From the NCBI GenBank assembly GCA_027924585.1, contig BSBM01001387.1, positions 1,364,001-1,428,000 of the forward strand: a DNA stretch of 64,000 nt, written 5' to 3'. Under the pieces are notes generated by a model that was not told the DNA's origin, did not search any database, and was given only the letters and a program-made list of their open reading frames with translations. The DNA is from Larix kaempferi (lineage: Eukaryota > Streptophyta > Pinopsida > Pinales > Pinaceae). A program made the translations under genes and the position numbers. Each line of letters begins with the position of its first letter. Within the stretch, counting starts at the first letter, position 1. Positions 19,554-31,625 of this stretch are shown piece by piece.

Positions 19554-22526
19554 ATGATTAAGAAGCTAGAGCCGAACTCTGTTTTTGATATTGTGAAGTT
19601 GTGCGATACCAAAATGCAGGTCGAATTCTTAGTAGGGAATGAATATTAGGGATCTGTCGAAGAAGTCCCAATGTCAGGCTCCATTTCAACCAGTTTGGAG
19701 TAGCCTGAGGTAGTTTCTTCACAAATTCCATGGAATATGCCTCGGAAGTCAATAAAATCCAACCACCCTAGTCCCAAACCAAGAACAAAGGCATGCCATG
19801 ATGTAGGCACATTTGCGATGTTCTTTCTAGAGTATGCCCCACCCCGTAATGCCAGATAAAAACCTGTGAGGATGCAAAAGAATGCACAGTATCAAATTGA
19901 TATTGTTCTTGTGCCAAAGGGAGTTATAATGCAGGGAGATATATTGAAGAGCATTCAAAAGTTATCATATGCTAATCACGACACCAGTAAATTTGCAGAA
20001 TTTAACTATACCAATTACATGAGGCCTGTTTTCACAACAGAGGGAAATCCGATTGAGTTAGAGCCGCAACAATGGGTTCTCAGTGTGGTCCATGTCGGTA
20101 TATTACCTTTATTGCACTAACCACACTTTTGTCACATTGATGAGGCTAATGCGTGTGTGAATAATCTCTTGGTATGTTTGCATGGAGGGTGCCTTTGGTT
20201 GGAAACCAAGGTATCTATTGATACATACCTCATTTCTCAAATTACGGGTTTACCTAAGGCTGGGGTAGACTCATCGCAGTTATTTGTTGGTGAAGAGCGA
20301 GACTGTGACTTGGAAACAAGGATGAAGGAAAAATACAACTTGACCAAGAGAAACTGGGGCTTTGAGGCAGCCTCTATCAGCGACCACGCTATTTGGTTCA
20401 CTGCTGAGCTATTAACAAATAATTTAGTAAGAAAGAACATACAAACCAGGTGACTTCCTCTATGATTGTTGCGGTAGAGAGCAGTGTGCGATGGGAGTTA
20501 AGATGAATTGGTTGAATTTCTTGTTAAATGAGTTCCTTGCAGATGCCAAGAACACGCAAGAAAATGGTGCCCCTTTACATATTCATGGTTTTTATTACTC
20601 ATCTCTTTTATAGGTTGGGTGGAGCCTACAAAATATCAAGGAATGCAACCTATCAACCCATGTTAGGGGTCGCGTTACATGAATTTATATTTATCGGATA
20701 AGGATCCGCCAACAAGAGAGTAATGTGTCGTTGTATTTGCAGCTTCAGGCACTGAGGTACTATGTGGTTTAGATAACATAGATTGATGAAGTAGTGGTGG
20801 CTAAATATTGTGGAGTGGCAAAGTTCAAAGTTGGGCCCCACCACATACATGTATAGGAAAGAAGGGACCCACACCAGCAATGGTTGGTGATGGGATTCAA
20901 ATTATCCAATGACAAGGTAGAATAGATGATTCACGAATGGTCACCAGAGTGGCAAGTACTTGTCGAACCTGAAACCATATCATTGGAACCATCACAGCAG
21001 GAGAAACATAAAGATGGTACATATGGCCAACAACAAAATAGACAAAACATACAACAAAATGAAAGGGGAGGTGATGATGTAGAAGATTAGGAATCCAACG
21101 AGAAAATTCAAGACAAGGTGCATGGAAGAAGCAAAAAGAACAATGCCATGACACTGTCCAGGATTTGACAGATGATAATATCAATATCCTATTTGACAGG
21201 ATGAACAAAGTGGCAGAGGAGAATAGAAGGAAAATGGAAGATAAGAAAATCCAACTATTCAATAGCGTCACCGACGTTCTGGATACGTTTTGTACATAGG
21301 TAAATAAGATCCGAATCTCAGTTATGTTGCAGAGCACATCAGCGCACGTCGAGGTTGGGAAAGAAGAGAAATCAAAAGACCAGGAAGCATCACTTCCCTC
21401 TATGGAAGGGGTAGTGAATATTTTTCCTCGAGCAATTACGTTTGAAGAACTAGGAAGCAATGTCGAGCTTCCAAATTCGGGGTATGTAGACCTTAAATTA
21501 CCTGCATTACCCCTTTACATGTTGCACAAGATACATGAGAGTGGTTCTAAGGAAATAAAATCAAGGGAAAGCTCTCTCCTAGAATATATGAAAGCATATA
21601 AGAACCAGGAGGCAGCATTAAAGGATATAAATGTTTAACTTTAGCAAGACAAGGACATGCTGTGATAGGGGAAAGACAAAGTTCAGCGAGCTGTTGATGT
21701 TGTATGGCAAGAAGTGTCGTAGGAAAAGGTTATTGACGAAATGAAAATAGAGGAGAAGGTATAGCGATTAGATACGGTAATATATGGATACTGTATTAAG
21801 GTGCAAGAGTTAGAAACCAAGTTGGTGCCAACCACCCCTACTGAAGTTGTTGAGAAACGACGAGAAGAGATTCAAAAGGTTCTTCAAACTATGCAAGCAA
21901 CAAAAGAAGAATCGATGCAGATGTATGATGTTGCATCACAGTCCTGGGACGCACTATTTGAGGATACTGAGCTGCAAGAGATACAAACGGGCCTTGGGGA
22001 TGGTGAGGGAAAAATGAGTTCTTTACAGGAGGAGTTAAAAAATCCCCCCCTAGTTCAGAAAATGACTAATTCTAATGAGAGAAACAAGTTACAACAGGGA
22101 TTTAACATGTTGAGGTTGCAACATAGGCAGTGTAATAAGAGAGTCCAGAAACTTCAATCTGAAGCGCAGGGTATACCAAAGGATATCGGAAGCCACCATA
22201 ATTCAATCCAGTTGGAAGTCACTTAGGCTATCAAAGTGAGACAGAACCATATTACAACAGACATGGTGGAAATTGTTGGTCATAAGAGGGAAGAAGCCCA
22301 ACAGTTGGTCGAATCCAGCAAAATTCATTATGAATAATTTTTGTCTAAGCTACAGGAACCTTATGGCCTTGTAGTGGCTCGAGACGAACCACATGTGAAT
22401 GTTGAGGGCCTGTTGGGACCAATATTTTGGAAGTATCATTTTTTAAGAAACAAGTTAGTGTGGATGAAGACAAAGTGGAACCAATTCGACACAAGGGTCA
22501 ACTCCGACAAAGCGATCAGGAAATGA
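19554..22526 (+). pseudogene. Gypsy-A extra ORF: globular N-terminal part plus coiled coil
   Basis: Begins at an ATG at 19554 (IKKLEPNSVFDIVKL) and continues with stops and shifts for about 970 codons. A conserved-looking block at about 20155-20450 reads CLWLETKVSIDTYLISQITGLP and further, followed (in a shifted frame) by an MNWLNFLLNEFL stretch and later PHHIHV and EWSPEWQVLVEPE blocks. The W...ID..LI..ITGLP pattern recalls extra ORFs of plant Tat-type elements and plant mobile-domain proteins; this is pattern recognition and not a search. Gln/Glu-rich sequence (about 20990-21150) leads into long Lys/Glu/Gln coiled coil (21175-22330). Sense orientation, after integrase. Gypsy-C lacks it. Function unknown. 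Confidence 0.6.
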
Positions 22527-22603
22527 GGAAAATGGTCATGCTGATCATATTAAAGGTCAGAAGTTGAGTTAGTTAGTTTGAATTGGTCCACATTGTAATA
22601 ATG

Positions 22604-23378
22604 AGTCCATTAGGAGTTTAGTGGGTTAGTGGGAGAGGGGAAATCTTAGTGCGCAATATATATATGTATTAAGAAGGAAATTTTGGGGTTAATAGCAAAT
22701 GTTCTAAGTATATTTTTGTGCCATGTAATAGAGGTATTCATTGCATATGTTGAAGACAATTTTGGAGAAGTCGAGTCGCTAATATGCTAGTTGTGTGCAT
22801 AGGTCCATTGTATGACATGATAAAATCTGTAAGTTCTACCTGAAGTGCTTATTTGGCCGTGATTCTAATAAAATACAATTGCTTATGTGGTTTTTCCCAT
22901 ATGGGTTTCCACATCAAAACATGATTTCTTATGTGTGTTAATGTTTTGTGATGTGATATGTGTTTATTTCTTCCATTGAACTATTAATTGAATAAATGGT
23001 GGAAGTAACTGCATGAATTCTATCGTAGTTATGAATGTGTCAAAGCTCTTGTTTGTCAATGCTCTGTAGGTGCAACAATGTAATGAATGTATTTTTTGGT
23101 GAAGACTTAACTAAGTCATGATATCCGTCGATGTGCTAATTTGTCGATGTTCTATAATGGGTTTTAATAATGAATATATTGTGCGATGAATATTCCTCGC
23201 CTATGCTACATGAAGTCTAGCTCCTATAGTCCCCATAGATACTTCAGGTGAGACTTCATCTGCTTTGTAGGTGTTGCCAAAAGCGATTTAATCCCTTTCG
23301 GGCCGGTGTCTGTGGATTGTGGATTTTGTTGGTGGATGTTAAGTGTTGAACCCTAGTCGAAGTTAAAGTGCGCCAACA
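22604..23378 (+). repeat. Gypsy-A 3' LTR (about 775 bp)
   Basis: Matches the two segments of the 5' LTR and ends ...GCGCCAACA. It lacks a stretch present in the 5' copy (near 11815-11895) and differs at many positions, so the insertion is old. No 5-bp duplication was found next to it, and a clear polypurine tract is not next to 22604; gaggaaaatgg at 22525-22535 hints that the LTR could start there instead. Confidence 0.82.
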
Positions 23379-24350
23379 CTAGGGATGACCTTTTGCTTTT
23401 TTAAATGATAGCTATAGTTGCTTTGGTGAAGAAGACGTTGGTGAATATTACTCATTCATTATTCTTCCCTCTTATATAGAAATGTGACTAGGAGCAGCAC
23501 ACCAATCATCCTCTTTCTCTTATATATTCATTTGTACTTGATTTCTTTCTCTCGCTTGCTCTCTTAGAGTTTGTAGGGTTTCTTGATATTCTTGGATCAT
23601 GTTGAAGAATAGGTTTAGGTTTTTATCCCTTGAAGTTTTGGATATGAAGGTTTTGAGATGGAAGCGTAGGTTTTATTTAGTGAAGAAGAATATCATAAGA
23701 AGATGTTTTTCCTCAAAGGGATACCTTGAATGATTAATGTTTGATGATATCCTTGGTTTAGCTAGTGTTTTTCTTGGTTTTCCCTAGCTAAGGTTTTGGA
23801 GATCTAATGTATTGTAGTATCCTTATGATAATGATCTTGTATGTACACCAACTTCATCTTATTAATATTGATGAAGTTTTCTTTGAATTTTCACTTGCTC
23901 CAATGCTTATGTAAATTGCAGATTTGATTTTCAACCATCTATGTTCTTCATGGTGTATAATTTCCATCTATATGTATTGTTGATTTGACATAAGTTAAGG
24001 GAAATTATGTTGAGTGATTTAACATCAAATTTATTTTTAAATGTTGTATTTATTTTTGTAAATAAAGAGTTTTAAAATATGGTTTATACAATATAAGATT
24101 CTCTTAAGGGACGAAACTTATCGAAACACTTTGGTATCATTTCTCATGGATTACCTAAAATCTTGGAGTTGTTAAGGACTGAATATCATCCACTTTTGAT
24201 GTTGTTTTGTATTATATTTCATAGAATACCTAAGGATGAAAATCATAGGGTTAATATTTGAGAAACCCATAGTAAAAGGGTGAAATTTATTTTTCTTTAA
24301 AATCCATTTTTTTTCATTTGAAATTTCCACATTACTCACAAGATAAATTA
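23379..24350. other. T-rich non-coding DNA with promoter-like phrases
   Basis: No frame longer than 60 codons. Contains tatata phrases (near 23473 and 23520) followed by a pyrimidine-rich tract and then ttagggttt-like phrases, as in an LTR or a promoter region, but no primer site or partner LTR was found. Identity unknown. Confidence 0.35.
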
Positions 24351-24359
24351 CTTATGTAG

Positions 24360-26000
24360 GGATCATGGGTTTCCCTTGGGTTCCATATGTCCCCGTCAAT
24401 TGCATAGATAACCCAATGGCCTAAGACTTGAGCTATTTTCCTTATACCATGGCCTATGAATTCAGATCTATCTGTGGATTTTTATACCTTAAAAAAGATA
24501 TCACTTACATGATAAATATTATGTATGCAAGGATTATTTGTGGTCCTTATGCATGGATCTTCAAACTCACAAACTAAATTTATGATTTGAGACCCAGAAT
24601 TTTGGACTTGTACCATGGCCTATGTTTGAAGAACCATCCATGGTATACTAAAAATAAAAATGGCCATGATATCTTGTTCACATGGAAAATGGTTTTTATG
24701 TGGATATTGTGTCATGTCCTTTGTCCCTATGCATAGCCCATGAACTATGTACACAAATACTATCACTCAATACCCTACCTATTGTCCCTTGAGCATAGCT
24801 TAAACCTTGAAAACTATTCATGGTGTATTCAACCTCAACATGACCAATATATCTTACTTGTATACTAAATGTTCCTTATTTAGGTCATTTGTGGAGGAAT
24901 TAGGCACCACGTATGACCCATAAGTCCCATATACAAATCTTATGTATTAAAACCCAAATTTTGTCCCTATAATAAGAAATGGACCTCAAGAATCATGTAC
25001 ATCCTGTAATCCATTAGGTCATTAATATCGCATTAGAATCTAATTTTTGGCCCTAAACCTTGGAAAATACTATGCAAACATTCCATACTATACTAACAAT
25101 ATAAAAATGGGAATCAAATCCTAGTTGCAAGCCAAACATCCCTTAGATCCTAGCTTGATTCCATACATATAGACGATAAGAACTATATGAAAATGTTATG
25201 GACTAAAATCCAATATTTTTACCTTGGACTAATCTATAAGAACAATTTATTATGTGCCAAACTTGATATGACCAACATATCCCATTCACATGACAAATAT
25301 TTCATTTTTAGGTCCAATGCAAATGTTATGGTACAAGACCCTCAATTTTTATCCTAAAACCATGCCCTATTCATTGGTAGCTATCCCTAGTAATTGAAAC
25401 CTAAAAACATTAATCATATCCCACTCTTGGGTTAAATATTCCCTATGGAGGGTATGCATGGTGGTTTGATAATTGCACATGGACAATATCTTTATTGCAC
25501 AACAAATATTCCCTATATGGGGACTATCTCATGCCCTAAGGCCTTATGCATAGCCCATGAGTTATAGGAAAATTTGATGGTGTAAGAATCTATTAAAGTT
25601 GGACAATGGCTTAGGCCATCAAAACCATCTTTGGAGTGCCAAACCATGAAATTAACATCATAATCCTTTTACATGGAATGGATTCTAGGAACTAGACCTA
25701 GTGGCTCAATCCTTGAAATGGATAGGAAATCTATCTCATATGTTAAATATACCCTATGTCAAGCCGATATCGTTCTTTAGGACATCATGCATGGCTGATT
25801 ATCCCTAAAGAAAATTGTATGGACTTAGACCATAGTTGTCAACCACAAACCATGGACTAGCTCCCAATGACCATCCATGGTGTTATAAATCTTAAAACAA
25901 AAACCATAGCATGATCATAGGGTAATTATTCCTCCTAGAGGACATGCGTTATGGCTTGGGGGGCCATGCATGACCATTAAGCCTCAAAGGAAAATATATT
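24360..26000. repeat. Worn tandem repeat, period roughly 175 bp
   Basis: The same succession of phrases returns: a ccatggcctatg-like phrase, then a ccatccatggtgta-like phrase, then tgaccatgatatc, then cacatg..aaatattccctat, then a tatgcatagcccatga-like phrase. The first phrase recurs near 24446, 24613 and 24787, and later copies appear near 24970, 25225, 25360, 25605 and 25850 with growing irregularity. No coding frame. The period and copy number are estimates by eye. Confidence 0.5.
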
Positions 26001-26399
26001 GTCCTAAGAATATGTATTTCCTTTATGAATAAATCTTCCTTTAGGCTTGATTAAAAAACAATATGTACAAAATATAATACAACAAACTAGTTGTTCACGT
26101 AGTCTCCATAAAAAAAATTAAACTTAAAAAGAAGGGTTGGCATAAGTAAAAACACACCATATTTCACTATATTTATTTATTTTTTTTAACTTTGGATTTA
26201 AATTTAAGCTATATTGAAACAACCTTTACCATTCATATCTCTTTTTCCAAACTCTGTTTGATGTAATTTATCTTATATTTGCACATATAATTAATATTCA
26301 GCAATATAATTAACAATCTGCTACCTTAAACTTGATTGGAAAGTACTGATGGCTTCCACATGCATTTCATGCATCTTTCTATTGTGTGCATCATCAACT

Positions 26400-27600
26400 T
26401 TATTTTCCTTTCCTTTTATGTGTTTGACTTAAAAAAAACTCATATAAAAATTCCATCCATCTAGCGTGCCTGGCATTTAATGTTCGTTGCTCAAATAAAT
26501 ATTTTAGACCATAATGGTCTGTCCTTAGCTCAAATTTCCTACCCATTAAATAGTGCCTCCATATCTTTAAAGTGTGCACTATGGATGCAAGTTCCAGATC
26601 ATGGGTAGCATAATTATTTTCATGCTCTTTCAATTTTCTAGACTGATAACACACCACATGATTGTATTGCATAAGAAATCCTCCAAGTCCCTATTTACAT
26701 GTACCTATGAACACCACAAAGTCTTTTTTTGGGTCTGCAATTTTTAAAATTGGATCACTTGTGAGAAGTTCAACTAGAAGCTTTCTTCACATTTCGGTGT
26801 CCACTCAAATTGTATTCCCTTCTTTTGCAAAGAAGTGATTGGGTGTGCAACCTTGGAGAACCCTTTAATGAATATTCTATAATAACTAGAAAGACCCATA
26901 AAAGATCTCACATTTGTTACATTCTTTGGAGCTGGCCAATTAATGGCATCAATATTTTCCATATCCATTGATCTTCCTTCCTTTGAAATAATGTGACCCA
27001 GATAATGAATTTTATTTTTGTAAAAGTCAAATTTTCTTAGCTTTGCATACAACTTATGATCCCTTATAAGTTGCAAATCTATTCTCAAATGTTATTCATG
27101 CTTTTCATTCTTTGAGTAAATAATAATGTCATCTAAAAAACAAGCACAAAATTTTCCAAATACTTGCAGAAAATGCTTGGAACCACTACAAATTGATAGT
27201 GTCCATACCTTGTTCTAAAGGTTTTCTTGTGAATATATTCTTCCTTGATTCTCACCTGATGGTAACTAGACCTCAAGTCAATCTTCTAAAATACCCTTTC
27301 CCCTCTCATTTGGTCGAAAAGATCATCAATTCGAGGAAATGGGTAGTTGTTTTTCACTGTCATTTTGTTCAAATGCCCATGATAAATATATAACCTGAGT
27401 GTTTCATCCTTCTTTTTCACAAATAATATGGGTTCTCCCCATGGAGACACACTTGGCCGAATGTACTTCTTTTCCAACAATTCTTGCAATTGCGTTTTCA
27501 GCTCTAATAATTATGATATACTCATTTTGTAAGGTGGATTAGACATTAGTGCATCTCTTGGAAAAAGATAAATTTTGAAATCAATGTCCCTTTTTGGAGG
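26400..27600 (-). pseudogene. Chromovirus-like reverse transcriptase and RNase H, incomplete
   Basis: Reverse transcriptase reads [52 protein letters not shown], an FLDD catalytic motif (about 27130), LYAKLRKFDFYKNKIHYLGH and VRSFMGLSSYYRIFIKGFSK. A block between the palm motif and FLDD is shortened. RNase H begins near 26670 (VVCYQSRKLKEHENNY, FELRTDHYGLKYLF) and ends near 26400, where the element is cut off. Confidence 0.82.
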
Positions 27601-27678
27601 AAGTCCCAAAACTTCATCGGGAAACACATCATGGAATTATTGCAAAACATGACGATCCTCCAACTTGGTAATTTCATT

Positions 27679-28160
27679 CTATGTTTTGTCCAATATATGG
27701 GTTGCATACAATTGACAACCTTTCCTACATAATTTATTTAGTTGCATGGATGAATTTTTCCTAACAGAAACTACCTTTGGAATTCCTTTTACAATCCTTG
27801 GGTTGTCTTCCTCATCAATGCATTCAAAATTTTCGTTGAAGCAGTCAATTTTAACTCTATGTGCTTCCAACCAATCCATTCCAATGATAATATCATATAA
27901 ACCAAGTGGAAAACTATTCAAATTTTCACAAGTGAGAAATCCATCCATTTCTAATGGACATTTATCCACCATTTCACTAACTTTTCTCTTGATTCTTGAG
28001 TCTAGTTCGACCAACCATGATTTATTATGCTTGGTTTTCTTAAAAGCACAAATATCAATAATTTTAGGAAAGATATATCTGTGAGTAGATCTAGGTTCAA
28101 TTAAAATATAAATAAATTGCTTAGCAATATTAATTTCAACCTAAACCACAGTTGATTGAT
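27679..28160 (-). pseudogene. Chromovirus-like aspartic protease
   Basis: Follows gag on the minus strand: ILIEPRSTHRYI at the active site, then KHNKSWLVELDSRIKRKVSE, CPLEMDGF and GLYDIIIGMDWLEAHRVKIDC. Related elements have DPGSTH at the active site; here Glu replaces the Asp and Arg the Gly, so it is inactive. Premature stops precede and follow it. Confidence 0.75.
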
Positions 28161-28179
28161 GGTATTATTGGTAGTCCAC

Positions 28180-29440
28180 TAGTACAACATAAATTCTAGG
28201 GATAGTCCTTGCCACTTGACCCATAGTTTTAAGTTCTTGAATGTTGTGAACTTGCTTTGCACTCCCATTTTGATGTGAACAGTTTCTAAGAAAATGGTCC
28301 TCTCCACATCTCCAACATTGAAATGGATCTCTTGGCTTGTCTCCCATGCTCCTAGCTTCCTTTGTCACACCATGTGGTGGCTTCCTTTGCTGATTTATGA
28401 AATGAGGAGGCTTGAACCCCTTCTTTCTTTGGTCAAACTTCTCATTTTTCTTGTCCTTCAATGAATTCTGAAAACGTGGCTTTATTTTGGCTTGATCATA
28501 ACAATACTTGACCTTTCTTATGGTATCATCTAGATTTTGAGGTTCATCAAACTCAATTTTGTCTTTGTAGGACTAAGGAAACCCACTTAGAAAACACTAA
28601 ATTTTCACTTTGTCATCCCTGCTGTACTTGACATATCTCAGCAGCTCCAAGAATTTATTTTCATATTCCTCCATAGTCATTTGACCCAATTTCATCTCTT
28701 GGAATTCTTTAATTTTTCCATCATAGTACCTATCAGAGAGGTACTTTTGCTTCAAATACTTCTTGAACTGCTTCCACATAATCATTCTTTCATTTATCTT
28801 CTTCAGTTACCTAAGGTGATACCACCATATAGGTGCTCTTCCATTTAGATTGAATATATCCACCCTTGATTTCATATTTCCTAAGTAGTCTTTAACTTAA
28901 AAATAGTTCCTCATCCCAAGGAGCCAAGCCTCAGCTTCTTGACCAGATTTTATTTCACCATCAAAAGTAGGAAGTTTAGCCTTCCTAAATTCTCCATGTG
29001 AGTTTTTCTTGGAATTCCTCTTCTTCTTATTCTTATGAGATGAGGAGCTTGATCTTATAGTGGAATTATTAGAGTCAGATGAATCACTACAAGAGATTTC
29101 TGGAGTATATGTCATTTCTCTAGAAATCCTTCTTGAACTATGGGACCTCTTGTGAGAATGCCTCCTTGAGATACTCCCACTCTTTTCCAAATTTTTAGAG
29201 TGATGTACAGAGTTAATATTCCTTTGAATGTATGTCAGAATTTGAAGCATAGATGCATTCAACCGATTATGTTCTTCTTGAGCTCTAATCATCCTTTTAT
29301 TTTCTTCTCTATAACTCTACAGTTCCACCCTTATGCTCTGCATAGTTTCTACAATGTATGGGGGAGTCACTTGGTTTCTCCTAACAAAGGATTATGTCTT
29401 GATATTATCAATATGTATATTCTCCCATGGCATATGTCTC
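28180..29440 (-). pseudogene. Chromovirus-like gag
   Basis: The N-terminal part (29440-29180) is a coiled coil with a MIRAQEEHNRLNASM start region, then a Ser/Arg-rich stretch, then the capsid block AKLPTFDGEIKSGQEAEAWL, a WKQFKKYLKQKYLSDRYY block and MTMEEYENKFLELL. A single zinc knuckle, CWRCGEDHFLRNC (CX2CX3HX4C), lies near 28290-28320. Stops near 28897, 28808 and 28597 break the frame. Role: capsid and RNA binding of the element. The likely start is upstream of 29292, since the coiled-coil reading continues to about 29440 with a stop near 29395. Confidence 0.8.
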
Positions 29441-30691
29441 ATCTTGATAAGTATCTTGTGCATCATCCATAATGATGATCTTCTTGGCCCAATCAGACTA
29501 AAGATTTCCCAACTGCACTAGACTTAATGCCAATCCTTAATTGTCCTTTTTATAATTATAAATATAGAAAGGTGTTCATATAACATGTTTGTTATATTTA
29601 TTACATCCTCATAAAATGAAAAATCAATTTTCATGTATTCTGGAAAATACCCATATTGACATTTTTTGTCAAATTATGGCTACAAGCACTTTTTTGATCA
29701 AGTGATATAAACATATAAAGCACCGCTTCAAAAATTTACTATGCACAATTATTTCTCTATGGATAAGCTTTCCAATGTATATAAGTATGCTCAATTTTGA
29801 TTTTTGAGCAAAAAATTATAGCCTTAAAAAATTATAATACATATAACTAGAACAACTTATCTATTTTCCTGGATAATACATATAACTAGGATTACACAAA
29901 AACTTTCCTCTCTCTGATTTGATGCTCCAGTCACCTGCTATAGAATTTTGGAATTGACTACTTTGGTCATTTTCTACTATCTCCAAACTTAGAAATTTTT
30001 GTAGTTTTATAACACCGCTTTGAAATCCACAATTTTCCCAAATTTATATTATTCTAGTAGCTCCAGTTAAAATCCATAACTATTTTTTTTGGTTTTAGAA
30101 AAGGATAATGGGGGTCAAGGGGTCTTTCCCCCTTGTGGCCTCATTTTTTTGTAAATATTTCGATTTCTTGCAATTTGGTGTATAAGTTTGATGTTGTTTT
30201 CTATTGAAATGACATGGTTGTGAACTATACTAACTTGTTCTTATTAAGGTATTATACAAGTCCTACCTATCACCCTGTGGTGCATCCATGCCACCTTCCA
30301 CCAACTGTCGATTGTTGGATCTCTTTTTTTCTTTTACTTCCTTGTACTGACCCAGGATCAACATAGTTGTGGTCAAACAAAACCCTTCTTCACCGACCCT
30401 TTCAGCAACAGGCTGCGAACAAACTGAGGTCTCACACAAGGCAAAGTTATTGGGGGGCTGCAAAAGCACATTTCTACAGCCAGGTGATGCGTAGATAATC
30501 AACTGGTGAGCTATGCGAAGTAACACCTACTTTACCTTTACTTCTTATGCTACAGCTCACATTGGGACTGCGCTTACGGGTAGCTACACAATGCAATGTA
30601 ACAATGCACTCTGGGATTGCGCCAAGGGACATTTTTACACTCTACAGGCTCCGCTGACTTAGTGATACTTGTGTAACTATGCATTCAACAT
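29441..30691. other. No recognisable gene
   Basis: AT-rich to 30230, then a more GC-balanced stretch (30240-30690) in which an 87-codon minus-strand frame (30526-30263) has no known motif. A GC-rich inverted phrase (gggggtcaagg...cccccttg, about 30110-30135) is present. The 5' LTR of the truncated chromovirus could lie here, but I cannot define it. Confidence 0.4.
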
Positions 30692-31611
30692 TGTTGTGCA
30701 GGAATATACCCTATAGTGGGGGAGATGACAATACCAACTTACATGGGGTGACAAGTAAATACATTATGCTTTGCATTGATTACTATGACTGAAACGAGAT
30801 TAGGATTTCAAAAATAGTACCTTTTTAACGACTACTGGTCCTAGCTTTCACCCAATCTTCCACAGTAATGCACTTGCAAAACAAGTTAACCTTCCTCATC
30901 ATATTGACTGTAATATATATAATGAAATTGAAAATAATTTAACATTAATCACAACAAGACATTCAATAAAATAGACATTCCATTGGGACAAGAAGGGTAT
31001 TTCCACCTTTTAGTGTCAAAGCAATGTAGTTAAGTACAGATATACCTGATCTGTCCAGACACTTCTGCAACCGAGTCCTAGGGTCCTTCTCCTCACAATG
31101 ACTTAGAAAATCCTTCAGCGTAACAGTAGCTTCTTCCTCATTGGCCTTCTCCTCATGGCTTCCCCTTGTATTTATGGGACAAGGCAGGAAGTTAGATTCG
31201 TGAGGCAGTTGAATTGGGAGGTTGGGGGAGTTACAGAACCAACCTCAAATAATCCCAATTCGTAATCTTAATATATTTGTTCCATTCATATTAACATGTG
31301 CTCAAGTATCATAACAGTAAACCAGTGCACAATATGCAACTTTTTTTGTTTACAACCAGCGCACACATCTTTTGAGGTAAGTGTGCGGGTTATCTTCAGT
31401 AGAACCAATGTTTAGAATGCTAGATGTCAGTGGCAATAGTAGCGTACACATAGTGAAAACAATAGAAAAAATATGTTTTTCAGCTGAAGATGTGTAATCT
31501 AAACAATAACTCATCCAAGGTCAATCCATCTCTTCCATCCATAGTGTCCTTTTGTGTGATGGACAGGGAAATGTGATCATGGATGAAGAAGTGGAGATTT
31601 GACCTATAACA
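30692..31611 (-). repeat. Gypsy-B 3' LTR (920 bp)
   Basis: Same length as 44323-45242 and clearly homologous, but with visible substitutions and small compensating indels (over 20 changes in the first 230 bases by eye). Left neighbour is the target duplication aacat. Confidence 0.92.
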
Positions 31612-31625
31612 GATGCCCCCTAATG
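31612..31625 (-). promoter_or_regulatory. Gypsy-B polypurine tract
   Basis: Minus strand TTAGGGGGCATC directly before the TGTTATAGG start of the 3' LTR. Confidence 0.65.

Larger units (their letters stand above)
8138..23378 (+). mobile_element. Gypsy-A: gypsy element with extra ORF, interrupted by Copia-N
   Basis: Two LTR copies match each other: 8138-8256 joined to 11524-12202, and 22604-23378. The left copy is split by Copia-N. Between them lie a primer site, gag (two parts), protease, a pair of capsid-like domains, reverse transcriptase/RNase H, integrase and a 3-kb extra ORF. Without Copia-N the element is about 12 kb. Stops and frameshifts run through all ORFs, and the LTRs differ by many substitutions and indels, so it is old and inactive. 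I found no target site duplication, and the first bases of the LTR are uncertain. Its closest relative here is Gypsy-C. Confidence 0.85.
26400..29440 (-). mobile_element. Truncated chromovirus-like gypsy element, minus strand
   Basis: On the minus strand gag, protease, reverse transcriptase and RNase H follow in order from 29440 down to 26400. The sequence then stops matching within RNase H: integrase and 3' LTR are absent. No clear 5' LTR is seen to the right. The protease-RT sequence style ([23 protein letters not shown]) belongs to the chromovirus-like gypsy elements common in plants. Old and inactive. Confidence 0.8.

Noticed and set aside
20897-21460. 187-codon minus-strand frame opposite the Gypsy-A extra ORF
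   Set aside because: It is hydrophobic and Ser/Phe-rich, as expected from reading a Lys/Glu-rich coiled-coil region backwards, and has no motif or upstream signals.
26400-29440. Chromovirus-like element as a complete insertion
   Set aside because: No integrase, no 3' LTR and no clear 5' LTR or target duplication could be found.
30263-30526. 87-codon minus-strand frame as a possible small host gene
   Set aside because: No motif, promoter or homologue that I recognise, and it sits in transposon-derived DNA.
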